Origin: a virus
DNA length: 30,720 bases
Direction: 5' to 3' (one strand)
Virus record (IMG/VR): IMGVR_UViG_3300032092_000157
Location: 1-30,720 of that record
Under the pieces are notes generated by a model. That model worked only from the letters and a program-made list of their open reading frames with translations. It was not told where the DNA came from and made no database searches. Positions 1 through 5,907 of this stretch are shown here, one piece after another; position 1 is the first letter of the stretch, and every line of letters starts with the position of its first letter. A program made the translations under genes and the position numbers.

Positions 1-67
1 ACAAAGCAATGTTGTTTTGCTTGGCTATTTGTTCAATAGTGTAAGTTTGTTGTTTATTGTTTGTCAT
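1..67 (-). CDS. Partial CDS, unknown, runs off the left edge
   Basis: Twenty-two codons are visible on the minus strand, beginning MTNNKQQTYTIEQIAKQNN and open to the window edge. The ATG overlaps the stop of a predicted 18-codon ORF in an ATGA arrangement, which fits the coupled style of the phage. The segment TIEQIAKQNNIAL looks like the start of a helix-turn-helix, but too little is present to assign a family. It could be a small DNA-binding protein; function is unknown. Confidence 0.4.
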   Translation of the reverse strand, partial: MTNNKQQTYTIEQIAKQNNIAL

Positions 68-120
68 TGCTTAGATTTTGTTTTTAATTGTCCGTACCAT
101 TCTGAAAATTTCTTGTTCAT
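64..120 (-). CDS. Possible 18-aa micro-ORF in a coupled chain
   Basis: A short frame reads MNKKFSEWYGQLKTKSKQ. Its ATG overlaps the stop of an 8-codon frame upstream, and its TGA overlaps the ATG of the partial gene at the window edge, both as ATGA. It is lysine-rich with no recognisable domain. It may be a real microprotein, a leader keeping ribosomes moving to the next gene, or the remains of a longer gene. Only the overlap pattern supports it. Confidence 0.25.
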   Translation of the reverse strand: MNKKFSEWYGQLKTKSKQ

Positions 121-143
121 ATTATTTGTTTATTGTTGCTCAT
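117..143 (-). CDS. Possible 8-aa micro-ORF (MSNNKQII)
   Basis: This eight-codon frame begins in an ATGA overlap with the stop of the 44-aa gene upstream and ends in an ATGA overlap with the 18-codon frame. A product this small is unlikely to fold. If used at all it more likely serves translational coupling. Chance cannot be excluded. Confidence 0.15.
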   Translation of the reverse strand: MSNNKQII

Positions 144-274
144 TGTTCGTTTATGAATTTAGCGTAATCGTGTGCGTCCTGTTCACTCTCAAAGGTGGCG
201 AGTAGTTCTCCAGCGAAGTACACACGCCACTTGGTGATGAAGTTGATTGTTGCCCTAATTACGATTGCTTTCAT
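140..274 (-). CDS. Small hypothetical protein (44 aa)
   Basis: The product begins MKAIVIRATINF and ends DAHDYAKFINEQ. The pattern of a short strand, then WRVYFAGELLATF, then an acidic helix is typical of tiny phage proteins of unknown role. I chose the ATG at 274 because it gives a 20-base overlap with the preceding coiled-coil gene; the longer in-frame start adds a basic, gene-unlike stretch. No catalytic motif is visible. It belongs to the leftmost operon with the two membrane proteins upstream of it. Confidence 0.55.
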   Translation of the reverse strand: MKAIVIRATINFITKWRVYFAGELLATFESEQDAHDYAKFINEQ

Positions 275-542
275 TCTTGATAGCGTTATACTGGTTCTCC
301 CAAGTCCTCGCCTTGTCCTCAAGCTCTTGCTTGGTTTTCTCGTGACTCATTTTTGCCAAGTTCAATTGGTTGGTGGCAGTTTGCAAGTCAATGCGATTCT
401 GCCAAAGTTCACCTTCCAGTTCGGTGTTGATCCGATGTAGACGGTAGATTTCTTCCAAGTAACTTTGTGACTTCTTTTCATCAGCATACACCTTGTAAAC
501 CAATAGGACGAATGTCAATCCAAATAGTATTGTTGTTATCAT
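255..542 (-). CDS. Membrane-anchored coiled-coil protein (spanin-like?)
   Basis: The 95-aa product starts with one hydrophobic segment (about residues 3-18, TTILFGLTFVLLVYKVY). A long charged region rich in Glu, Gln and Lys follows (residues 20-92) and should form a coiled coil. This N-in membrane anchor plus coiled coil matches the architecture of inner-membrane spanins of the Rz type, which help disrupt the outer membrane at lysis. No sequence relationship to Rz is evident, so that role is inference. It overlaps the upstream gene by 4 bases (ATGA). Confidence 0.6.
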   Translation of the reverse strand: MITTILFGLTFVLLVYKVYADEKKSQSYLEEIYRLHRINTELEGELWQNRIDLQTATNQLNLAKMSHEKTKQELEDKARTWENQYNAIKNESNRN

Positions 543-745
543 TTTGCTTTTCCTTTGTAGAATTTGTGATTGAATAGAACCTGACTGAATTGGTCAAATT
601 CGGGTTTGTACTCGTCCCTCTCAAACTCGTATGGTTTGGCTTCGGGAAGTTCTTGCTTCATTGACTTGCGGAATGCGTGGATTCCGTAGCCCACCGCAAA
701 TGCGATGGGAGTCAAGATGATTGGGTAGATGATGTCTAATGCCAT
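539..745 (-). CDS. Small membrane protein (68 aa)
   Basis: One hydrophobic segment (about residues 4-24, DIIYPIILTPIAFAVGYGIH) is followed by a charged cytoplasmic-type tail. It is the first gene after the recombination genes and has its own upstream gap with a TAnnTTTG promoter box. The next gene overlaps it by 4 bases and also encodes a membrane protein, so the two may act together, for example at the envelope during lysis. No family is recognised. Confidence 0.6.
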   Translation of the reverse strand: MALDIIYPIILTPIAFAVGYGIHAFRKSMKQELPEAKPYEFERDEYKPEFDQFSQVLFNHKFYKGKAK

Positions 746-777
746 AGTTCAAACAAACAACTTTTATTTCACAATTA

Positions 778-785
778 CAAATTTA
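778..785 (-). promoter_or_regulatory. Candidate Bacteroidota promoter -7 box (TAAATTTG)
   Basis: On the minus strand the box TAAATTTG fits TAnnTTTG exactly and lies 32 bases before the ATG at 745. There is no TTG at the expected upstream distance. Instead, the 16-bp motif also found near 2480 sits over the position where the -33 element would be. This may therefore be a promoter that needs an activator, or a chance match in A+T-rich sequence. Confidence 0.4.
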
Positions 786-795
786 TTTTCTGAAT

Positions 796-811
796 CTTTT
801 TGTGAATGAAC
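796..811. repeat. Copy 1 of a 16-bp intergenic motif
   Basis: The minus strand reads GTTCATTCACAAAAAG. A copy with one mismatch lies at 2480-2495. Both are in promoter-bearing gaps, which suggests a shared protein-binding site, possibly for the HTH protein encoded at 2245-2430. Confidence 0.4.
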
Positions 812-814
812 GAT

Positions 815-1462
815 TTATTTTGTGATTGACAAAAATAGTTCTCCAGCGTAGGTCAGTTTCTCGTCAATGATTTCTTGCGAGTCCTCGTCCAAAGTGATGA
901 GCGTTCCTGTGACCTTCTTGCCTTCGGGCATTCGGGGATCGTAGGAAACAAAAATCCCTTCCGTCAACCCGGTTGCAATCATCCCCATCTGCATCTGCCA
1001 ATAATACTCCGTCCGTTTGCTCTTGAGTTGCTCGTTGTTTTTGATGAAGAAGTTTTGAAGGTGGTTGCCTGAATTAAAAGGACATTTGATTTCAATGAGC
1101 TTGTCACCGAGTGCATCGGGAGAGTAACCACCCCAAAGACCATAGGTGATGAAGGTGTATGTCTCCGCTCCATAGTAGGTATAGAAGTCATCGGTTTGTT
1201 GCTGGAAGTAATGGAAAGCTTCTTTCTCGTGTTCCTTGCCCCAATCCAACGCACGACCATAAATCTCCGTGCGGTTGCCTGTGAGATACTCCGCTGCTTT
1301 CTCAAACACGAAGGACTTTGCCGTCTCGGAAAGGAACTCCGATTTTGTTTTCGGAGTCCCCATCAGTTTGTGAATTTCGGAAGCGGTGAAGCGTGACCTT
1401 CTCAAATCTTGCCAATCCTCCTCCGTCAAAGAAGAGTGAATAGTTGGAAGTTGATGTTTCAT
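815..1462 (-). CDS. YqaJ-like phage exonuclease
   Basis: The 215-aa product has the hallmarks of the lambda exonuclease/YqaJ nuclease superfamily: RFTASEIHKLMG near residues 24-35, WGKEHEKEA with Glu78, YSPDAL with Asp116, and EIKCP with Glu124 and Lys126, then YYWQMQMGM near 153-161. These supply the PD-(D/E)XK metal site. Such enzymes digest one strand of a DNA end 5' to 3' and hand the tail to an annealing protein. The Erf-type annealase is directly upstream with a 4-base overlap, making a classic two-gene recombination pair. I chose the ATG at 1462 because of this overlap; 35 codons upstream are open but unlike a real N-terminus. Confidence 0.9.
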   Translation of the reverse strand: MKHQLPTIHSSLTEEDWQDLRRSRFTASEIHKLMGTPKTKSEFLSETAKSFVFEKAAEYLTGNRTEIYGRALDWGKEHEKEAFHYFQQQTDDFYTYYGAETYTFITYGLWGGYSPDALGDKLIEIKCPFNSGNHLQNFFIKNNEQLKSKRTEYYWQMQMGMIATGLTEGIFVSYDPRMPEGKKVTGTLITLDEDSQEIIDEKLTYAGELFLSITK

Positions 1463-1998
1463 TTCTCGCCAATTAATAGTTTTTGATTCACTGGAGAGAC
1501 ATCGTACTTGTTTGTGATGTCGGTCATCAGTCCACCGGTCTTGAGATGCTCCATTGCTTTTGCCCAATTAGGATGCTTGGGAGTGAGTTCTTCTTTCTTC
1601 GGTGCAGATGTTCTGCCCATTGCCTTCTCACCGTCATCGTCATCGTCAATGTTCAGGTTCAAGATAGAACCGAGTGCATACCTCCGAGCGTAAGTAATTG
1701 CCGAACCCATCGCTTGTGGATCGTTCTGCTTTGCCACAGGCATCGTGTAGGATGACTCCATCCACTCACCTGATTCGGAGTGAACGATGATGGTTGTGAG
1801 TGCGTCACCATCGGGAAACTGACTGACTGCCAAACCACATTCGCTCAATGGCTTTTGGATGGTTGACAAGATGTTTGCCAATGACGCATACTTTGACTTG
1901 AAGAAAGGGTTGTTGGACTCCTTTGCTACCTTGCTCACCGATGCTTGGAATTTTACCAACGCAGCAGCAATGTTCTTGATTGATTCTGATTTATTCAT
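1459..1998 (-). CDS. erf: Erf-family single-strand annealing protein
   Basis: The 179-aa product contains the Erf core: AALVKFQASVSKVAKESNNPFFKSKYASLANI in the N-terminal third (residues about 12-43), then MGSAITYARRYALGSILNL (about 97-115), followed by an Asp-rich linker DDDDDGE. Erf proteins anneal complementary single strands and support circularisation or recombination of phage DNA. The C-terminal region after residue 125 is short and lacks a recognisable domain. The gene overlaps the 85-aa gene before it and the YqaJ exonuclease after it by 4 bases each, so translation is probably coupled. Confidence 0.92.
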   Translation of the reverse strand: MNKSESIKNIAAALVKFQASVSKVAKESNNPFFKSKYASLANILSTIQKPLSECGLAVSQFPDGDALTTIIVHSESGEWMESSYTMPVAKQNDPQAMGSAITYARRYALGSILNLNIDDDDDGEKAMGRTSAPKKEELTPKHPNWAKAMEHLKTGGLMTDITNKYDVSPVNQKLLIGEK

Positions 1999-2252
1999 AG
2001 GAAATTTGTTTTTTGTCCGAGCATAAATAACACTGTGAACTTGTCGGGTTCAAGATAGAAGAACCGCTCCGATTCAATGCCGACCAAATTGGTCTCAACG
2101 CATCCACCGAAATAGACATCACGCTTCAGCATATATGGTTCAAGTTCATCAAAGTGGTGGTTCAGTAAATAGTCATCTACTTGCTTGTCGGTATAGACAT
2201 ACCTATCCCCACCGATTGTGAGAATCCATCCATTGATTGTTGCCTCAAGCAT
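1995..2252 (-). CDS. Hypothetical protein of the recombination operon (85 aa)
   Basis: No family is recognised. The sequence reads like a small alpha/beta protein beginning MLEATINGWILTIGGDRYVY, with aromatic residues throughout. It is unusual here in having a full Shine-Dalgarno match: AAGGAGGT lies 6 bases before the ATG, within the end of the HTH gene, which it overlaps by 8 bases. It lies between the regulator and Erf, so a role in early gene control or recombination is possible, but this is from position only. Confidence 0.7.
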   Translation of the reverse strand: MLEATINGWILTIGGDRYVYTDKQVDDYLLNHHFDELEPYMLKRDVYFGGCVETNLVGIESERFFYLEPDKFTVLFMLGQKTNFL

Positions 2253-2430
2253 TGTTGACCTCCTTCAATGCAATCTCAATGACTGACTTGGCTTTGGGAG
2301 AAACGATGTTCCCCTCAATTAAATACTTTCTAACCGTTGGGAGAGATACCCCAGCTTTACGAGCGACTGACTGCAATAGTCCTTGCCGTCTCTTCATTTT
2401 AATCTCTTCAATTGCTTTCGTGTAATCCAT
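2245..2430 (-). CDS. Small helix-turn-helix regulator (61 aa)
   Basis: The whole protein is a single DNA-binding fold. GLLQSVARKAGVSLPTVRKY (residues about 17-36) is a clear helix-turn-helix, with the AGVS turn and a Thr-Val-Arg-Lys recognition helix as in Cro- or LacI-type readers. It heads the operon with the 85-aa gene, Erf and YqaJ. The promoter in front is the best in the window, and an inverted repeat lies between its two boxes. Autoregulation is likely but inferred. It may control early or recombination genes. Confidence 0.8.
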   Translation of the reverse strand: MDYTKAIEEIKMKRRQGLLQSVARKAGVSLPTVRKYLIEGNIVSPKAKSVIEIALKEVNNA

Positions 2431-2438
2431 AACGAGAG

Positions 2439-2469
2439 CAAAAGTAAAGTAAACTTTCTAATTGTGCAA
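2439..2469 (-). promoter_or_regulatory. Strong candidate Bacteroidota promoter
   Basis: On the minus strand TTG (2469-2467) is followed after exactly 20 bases by TACTTTTG (2446-2439), a perfect match to the TAnnTTTG box. The start codon of the HTH gene is only 8 bases further on, so the message would be almost leaderless. The inverted repeat AAAGT-AA-ACTTT (2446-2457) overlaps the boundary of the -7 box and could be an operator. Confidence 0.7.
2446..2457. promoter_or_regulatory. Possible operator (AAAGTAAACTTT)
   Basis: A perfect 5-bp inverted repeat with a 2-bp centre lies between the -33 and -7 boxes of the promoter for the HTH gene. A repressor there would block polymerase. The site is short and A+T-rich, so chance is possible. 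Confidence 0.3.
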
Positions 2470-2479
2470 GTATTTTTTT

Positions 2480-2495
2480 CTTTTTGTGAATTAAC
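2480..2495. repeat. Copy 2 of a 16-bp intergenic motif
   Basis: The minus strand reads GTTAATTCACAAAAAG, one base different from the copy at 796-811. It lies just upstream of the -33 box of the HTH-gene promoter and runs over the stop codon of the gp10-like gene. Confidence 0.4.
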
Positions 2496-3039
2496 TTTTC
2501 ACTTCCACCGCAAATATCAAGTCACCAAGACGAGCATTCAACTCGTTTACCAACTCCATTTGTAGTGATTCGGTGAAGGCATCTTCCAAGAATGGGTTTG
2601 CCTTTGTACCTCTGCGGTGAATCTTTTTTGCAATCGCTTTGGCCAATGAATCGTGAGTCATATTCTGCGGAATAGCAATCGGCTTTGCCCTTATCCATTC
2701 TTTGATGGACTGCCACAGGTAGGGTGTTCCCTCAATATGACCATTCCTTGTCGGCTTTCTTCCAAACTCCACGAACTCCCAATAGTCATCTGCAACAAGG
2801 ATCGTGTTGATGGATGTCGGTGTCTTAATTATCTCACCCGGTTTGAACGATGCCTTCAATCCACCACTCGCATTTATCTTCCGCTCATCCATTGTCCGAG
2901 CGATTTGCGGATTTACTTTGTTATTCCACCAATCTCGGATGATTTGCTCAAGCAAGTTGTTGACTGGATTTCCTACATTCTCATCACCAAGAAAGGAGTC
3001 AAGCACATCGCCTAATTTGCTTAAATCTATTTCAGCCAC
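2491..3039 (-). CDS. HK97 gp10-like tail completion protein
   Basis: The product (about 182 aa) shows the layout of HK97 gp10-like proteins that act at the head-tail junction: a helical N-terminus, then VADDYWEFVEFGRKPT near the middle, a GTPYLWQSIKEW stretch and a C-terminal helix with RRGTKANPFLEDAF. I place the start at the GTG at 3039. The 11 bases around it (TCTATCGTGGC) are identical to those at the GTG start of the tail gene at 19989, and the overlap with the previous gene is then 13 bases. A TTG at 3084 is the alternative. The family call is by pattern, moderately sure. Confidence 0.65.
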   Translation of the reverse strand: MAEIDLSKLGDVLDSFLGDENVGNPVNNLLEQIIRDWWNNKVNPQIARTMDERKINASGGLKASFKPGEIIKTPTSINTILVADDYWEFVEFGRKPTRNGHIEGTPYLWQSIKEWIRAKPIAIPQNMTHDSLAKAIAKKIHRRGTKANPFLEDAFTESLQMELVNELNARLGDLIFAVEVKS

Positions 3040-3359
3040 GATAGAAGCGTTAAAAAGGTCAAAGTGATACTTACCCCTTGCCAAAGGATTATCTTGCGTG
3101 AAATGGCTTTATTTTCGCTCACAAGGGCATTGTTCTTCTCTCGCAGATATGCGTTGTTGATTCGCACCTTGACAATGATGCTATCTTGCTCGGCAATTAT
3201 GATGGAATCCGATGTCACAATCCTACGAAGAACCGTGACTTGTTCTCTTGCAATCGCACCTTTGACCAAATAGTGGTTGGCTTGTTTGATGGTATTTGTA
3301 TCAACAAGGACTTGTCCATAACTGGTCAACGGAAGGAGCAGGATTAACAAGAATCTCAT
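3027..3359 (-). CDS. Exported coiled-coil membrane protein
   Basis: The 110-aa product begins with a signal-peptide-like segment (MRFLLILLLPLTSYGQ), continues as a heptad-like helical region (residues about 40-88) and ends with a second hydrophobic segment (ISITLTFLTLLSWL-like, last 20 residues). This two-ended membrane layout with a coiled coil could bridge or span the periplasm, and resembles spanin-type or unimolecular fusion proteins. I chose the ATG at 3359; the longer in-frame start puts a very basic stretch before the signal. The bases CGCTACTT precede the start, a variant of the leader motif seen at other genes. Confidence 0.6.
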   Translation of the reverse strand: MRFLLILLLPLTSYGQVLVDTNTIKQANHYLVKGAIAREQVTVLRRIVTSDSIIIAEQDSIIVKVRINNAYLREKNNALVSENKAISRKIILWQGVSITLTFLTLLSWLK

Positions 3360-3360
3360 C

Positions 3361-3597
3361 TTACAAAGTAGCGTTTTTCTTCGTTTGTTTTTCCTTCTCG
3401 GCAATCAGCTTGTCAAGATACCACTTTGCCTTGTACAAATCTTCAAGTCCGTTCTTGTCCTCACATCTCCAAAGGTACTTAATTACATTTGCGGTGCAGA
3501 CGGCAATGAGTCCCTTCTTCCTGATGGTTGCTGACTCAATTGCATCAATGCACTCTATATCCCCTTGCTTGTAGTGTGTTGGGTTAATTGCATCCAT
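3361..3597 (-). CDS. DUF3310 family protein
   Basis: The 78-aa product fits DUF3310: NPTHYKQGDIECIDAIES at the N-terminus, then ANVIKYLWRCEDKNGLEDLYKAKWYLDKLI. This small domain is common in tailed phages and is sometimes annotated as a nucleotide-kinase-like or nucleotide-metabolism protein, but its activity has not been settled. It overlaps the 84-aa gene upstream by 43 bases. The next gene starts 2 bases after its stop codon begins, so the operon is tight. Confidence 0.85.
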   Translation of the reverse strand: MDAINPTHYKQGDIECIDAIESATIRKKGLIAVCTANVIKYLWRCEDKNGLEDLYKAKWYLDKLIAEKEKQTKKNATL

Positions 3598-3809
3598 TGT
3601 CTCACAAAGGTATAGTAACTCTCTTCAATCACGATGATGTGTCCACCTGTCATAAATAGTTGCGTATTCTCAAAGAACGCACAAGCAGCGACAATGTGTT
3701 GCTCATTTACAAATCCATCTTCCAAGATTTGCACAATTTCCGGTTCAATCCCAACAGATTCAAGCCACGAGTCGTTCTTTTGTTCCAGTATGATTTGCAC
3801 TTTCATCAT
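3555..3809 (-). CDS. Hypothetical protein (84 aa)
   Basis: No family is recognised. The protein starts MMKVQIILEQKND and alternates strands with an acidic helix. Its centre carries EQHIVAACAFFENTQLFMTGGHIIVIEESYY, suggesting a small alpha/beta domain. It overlaps the phosphoesterase before it by 4 bases (ATGA) and the DUF3310 gene after it by 43 bases. The latter is a long overlap, but both frames look coding. Confidence 0.6.
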   Translation of the reverse strand: MMKVQIILEQKNDSWLESVGIEPEIVQILEDGFVNEQHIVAACAFFENTQLFMTGGHIIVIEESYYTFVRQWMQLTQHTTSKGI

Positions 3810-4645
3810 AATGTCTTGTGCGTATAGGCGTGAATCTTGCGTGTGGTTGACTTGTCACGGAAGGGTTTGAGAATTAACCAGCGACCTCCAATTGGTTTTG
3901 GACTTGCACCTCTTTCAATGTGCCATCCCTTTGATCCATCACCGTATTCTTCCTTGTATGCACTTGTCCGAATCATCAAGATGTCCCTCAACATCACCGT
4001 GTCGTGTTGTGTTAACTGCTCAACGGTGTAGGTCATCTCATAGTCCTCGTGAACATGCCCCATCCAAATCGCATCAGCTCCCTCTACATTGACGCTCATT
4101 CGGTTGTGCTGGATAGTTCCACGAGTTACCGCACCACCTCCGCCAAATCCGTGCATATACTTAATCTTGAAAGATTGTGTCGTATTGCCATCGTTGAACT
4201 GGATGCGAATCCATCCACCATATCCACCCACTTGAATGTCTGCACCGGTCTTGTAATTTAGCAAGGTCACAAAGCGTTCAATGATGTCCGTCTCTTGGCG
4301 TTTTAAGATGGCGGTCTCGTGGTTTCCGTAGGCAACCAATTTAATCAAATGTGCGTAAGGTGTAAACCAATCAACTGCGGTGTTGATAATGGCATCAAAG
4401 TAGTTTGCGGAGTTGTGTTCAGGACGGATGTCGCTCTTTGATTTGCGTGGATCGTACGCACCTTGCATCAAGCAAAACAAATCTCCGTTGATAAGTATGT
4501 CGTGATTGCCTTTGAGTGCTTCGTCAAGATGCTTCTTCAACAACTCCCGGTCACACTTGGGATTGTCCCAATGTAAATCCGAAATGAGAAGGACTTTCGT
4601 TTCCTCCCATCCCTTTTCAATTCGCACTACATTGTTTTTTTTCAT
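3806..4645 (-). CDS. Calcineurin-like metallophosphoesterase
   Basis: All the metal-binding motifs are visible in the 279-aa product: DLHWD (Asp23, His25), GDLF (Asp55), GNHE (Asn108, His109), YMHG (His165) and GHVH (196-199). This is the two-metal site of the calcineurin-like superfamily, which cleaves phosphomono- or diesters. The natural substrate in phages is generally unknown; nucleotide or nucleic-acid ends and cyclic nucleotides are possible. A substrate cap probably corresponds to residues 110-160. It sits between neck genes and small membrane genes, overlapping both neighbours by 4 bases. Confidence 0.88.
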   Translation of the reverse strand: MKKNNVVRIEKGWEETKVLLISDLHWDNPKCDRELLKKHLDEALKGNHDILINGDLFCLMQGAYDPRKSKSDIRPEHNSANYFDAIINTAVDWFTPYAHLIKLVAYGNHETAILKRQETDIIERFVTLLNYKTGADIQVGGYGGWIRIQFNDGNTTQSFKIKYMHGFGGGGAVTRGTIQHNRMSVNVEGADAIWMGHVHEDYEMTYTVEQLTQHDTVMLRDILMIRTSAYKEEYGDGSKGWHIERGASPKPIGGRWLILKPFRDKSTTRKIHAYTHKTL

Positions 4646-4923
4646 ATGGTGTCCAAGTGGATGTGTAATCCTATCGCCTTTTTCAAGCCCTCTGCTGAAG
4701 GTTTGAAGGTGTCAAGGTAGATAGTATCAAATGAGTTGATTCGTTTTATGAGCGTGTCTCTAATTAGTTTCTCTCTTTCCACGATTCTCTCGTGCATCTC
4801 TACATTTATCGGTCGTTCAATGCGTATCGGCTTCTCCAAATTAAGGAAAGCAAAAAACACGCTACACAGGAACAACGCAAGTATTAAATAGATAAGGAGT
4901 GTTGACTTGGAAGTTGATTGCAT
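4642..4923 (-). CDS. Small membrane protein with charged helix (spanin-like?)
   Basis: The 93-aa product has a single N-terminal hydrophobic segment (residues about 9-28, LLIYLILALFLCSVFFAFL). A charged helical stretch follows (RIERPINVEMHERIVEREKL), then a weakly structured tail. This fits an inner-membrane anchor facing the periplasm, as in spanins, but there is no sequence link to Rz. The ATG at 4923 has an AGGA four bases upstream; an ATG at 4950 is also possible. Its first 62 bases overlap the preceding gene in another frame, which is more than usual here. Confidence 0.5.
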   Translation of the reverse strand: MQSTSKSTLLIYLILALFLCSVFFAFLNLEKPIRIERPINVEMHERIVEREKLIRDTLIKRINSFDTIYLDTFKPSAEGLKKAIGLHIHLDTI

Positions 4924-5302
4924 ATCCTGAAAGAATGTCGGTTTTGGCATCGTAGAAAGGTGAAGCGTTGGAAGTCACTACCAATTCAAAGTCCTCGTCA
5001 TCTTGGGTGTTGTCATCAATCAATGCAAATACATCTGCAATGATTTGTGCGGTGTCCGAAAGTACCTCAATAACATTGCTCTCACTCTCAAACACACGAT
5101 CCATCACCAGCAATGCAAAGTTGTATGTCATCAAGTTGCCAGTTGTTGACAAATTGAAGCCATCAGGATACAACCAAACAAGCGGATAGTATTCAACATT
5201 CTCAACCGTTAGATTGGACTGCTGACCGACTCCGAACTTGCCGACCATCTTATGGCTTTCGGCTGCCGCTTGGATTTTTGCTATGATTTGGTTTAGTGTC
5301 AT
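4862..5302 (-). CDS. Neck / tail-completion type structural protein
   Basis: The 146-aa product begins MTLNQIIAKIQAAAESHKMV and contains YPLVWLYPDGFNLST, then VMDRVFESESNVIEVLSDTA and an acidic DDNTQDDEDFELV stretch. This resembles small proteins found next to connectors in phages of Bacteroidota. I infer a role at the neck or tail terminator because it follows the portal and the 186-aa connector-like protein. No catalytic motif is present. The assignment rests on pattern and neighbourhood. Confidence 0.6.
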   Translation of the reverse strand: MTLNQIIAKIQAAAESHKMVGKFGVGQQSNLTVENVEYYPLVWLYPDGFNLSTTGNLMTYNFALLVMDRVFESESNVIEVLSDTAQIIADVFALIDDNTQDDEDFELVVTSNASPFYDAKTDILSGYAINFQVNTPYLFNTCVVPV

Positions 5303-5346
5303 TCTTCAGGAATTTGAGAAGCTTTGCCTCGTTGTTTTTCTGCCAC

Positions 5347-5907
5347 TTATTTGTCCGTGTCGGGGAAGTCATAATTCCAAAAGCAATCTTGTGAAGTTGG
5401 AAGATAGATGCCACCCACAAAAGCGGTGTTCTTTGGACGGATGGTGTCAATGGTATTGCCGGGATTCAAGAATAACGGATAGTCGTTGGTATTTGTACGC
5501 AAGTAATCACGCAAACGATTCGCATAGTATTCCGCTTTGTCACGGTATCTGCCTTCAATCATTGTCATCTCCTCAACGGATACGGCACGAGCGTTGTCAC
5601 TCTCCCTTGATGCCACCGATTTATTCATCAGTTTGAAGGTCATTGGGAGCATTGCTTCAGTCAAGGTGTAGTATTTCAAACAAGGTGCAATGTAAGAGTC
5701 CAAAAGGGTTGTATTCAATTGAGTCAATGTTCCAGCGAATGCTTGTGTTTGCAGTTCGTTGTAAATGCCTGAACCGATGACATCCCTCACATAAATCTCT
5801 TGAGCTTCTTTGATTGCTGACTTGAGCAATTTATCGTCAACATTCTCATTCAAAGGAGTGTTGTCCTTGAGATAGGTTGTGCTTATGAAGTATACAAAGT
5901 TGGTCAT
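5347..5907 (-). CDS. Head-tail connector-like protein (DUF6712-like)
   Basis: The 186-aa product is helical: LNENVDDKLLKSAIKEAQEI and YVRDVIGSGIYNEL in the first third, an APCLKYYTLTEAMLPMTFKLM stretch in the middle and YRDKAEYYANRLRDYL later. This is the pattern of connector or adaptor proteins that sit under the portal in phages of Bacteroidota, often called DUF6712. Its position directly after the portal, overlapping it by 4 bases, supports this. The family name is from memory of the pattern, not a search. Confidence 0.65.
   Translation of the reverse strand: MTNFVYFISTTYLKDNTPLNENVDDKLLKSAIKEAQEIYVRDVIGSGIYNELQTQAFAGTLTQLNTTLLDSYIAPCLKYYTLTEAMLPMTFKLMNKSVASRESDNARAVSVEEMTMIEGRYRDKAEYYANRLRDYLRTNTNDYPLFLNPGNTIDTIRPKNTAFVGGIYLPTSQDCFWNYDFPDTDK

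Noticed and set aside
1195-1998. Restriction partner for the DNA methyltransferase
   Set aside because: The nuclease here is a YqaJ-type recombination exonuclease, and the HNH gene at 24087 is of the packaging-associated sort, so no restriction-modification pair is evident.
2491-3084. TTG at 3084 as start of the gp10-like gene
   Set aside because: The overlap with the preceding gene would be 58 bases; the GTG at 3039 has a shared start context.
5250-5372. Short minus-strand frame (40 aa, basic) between the connector and neck genes
   Set aside because: It overlaps both neighbours, has no recognisable domain and its composition is unlike its neighbours; chance is likelier.
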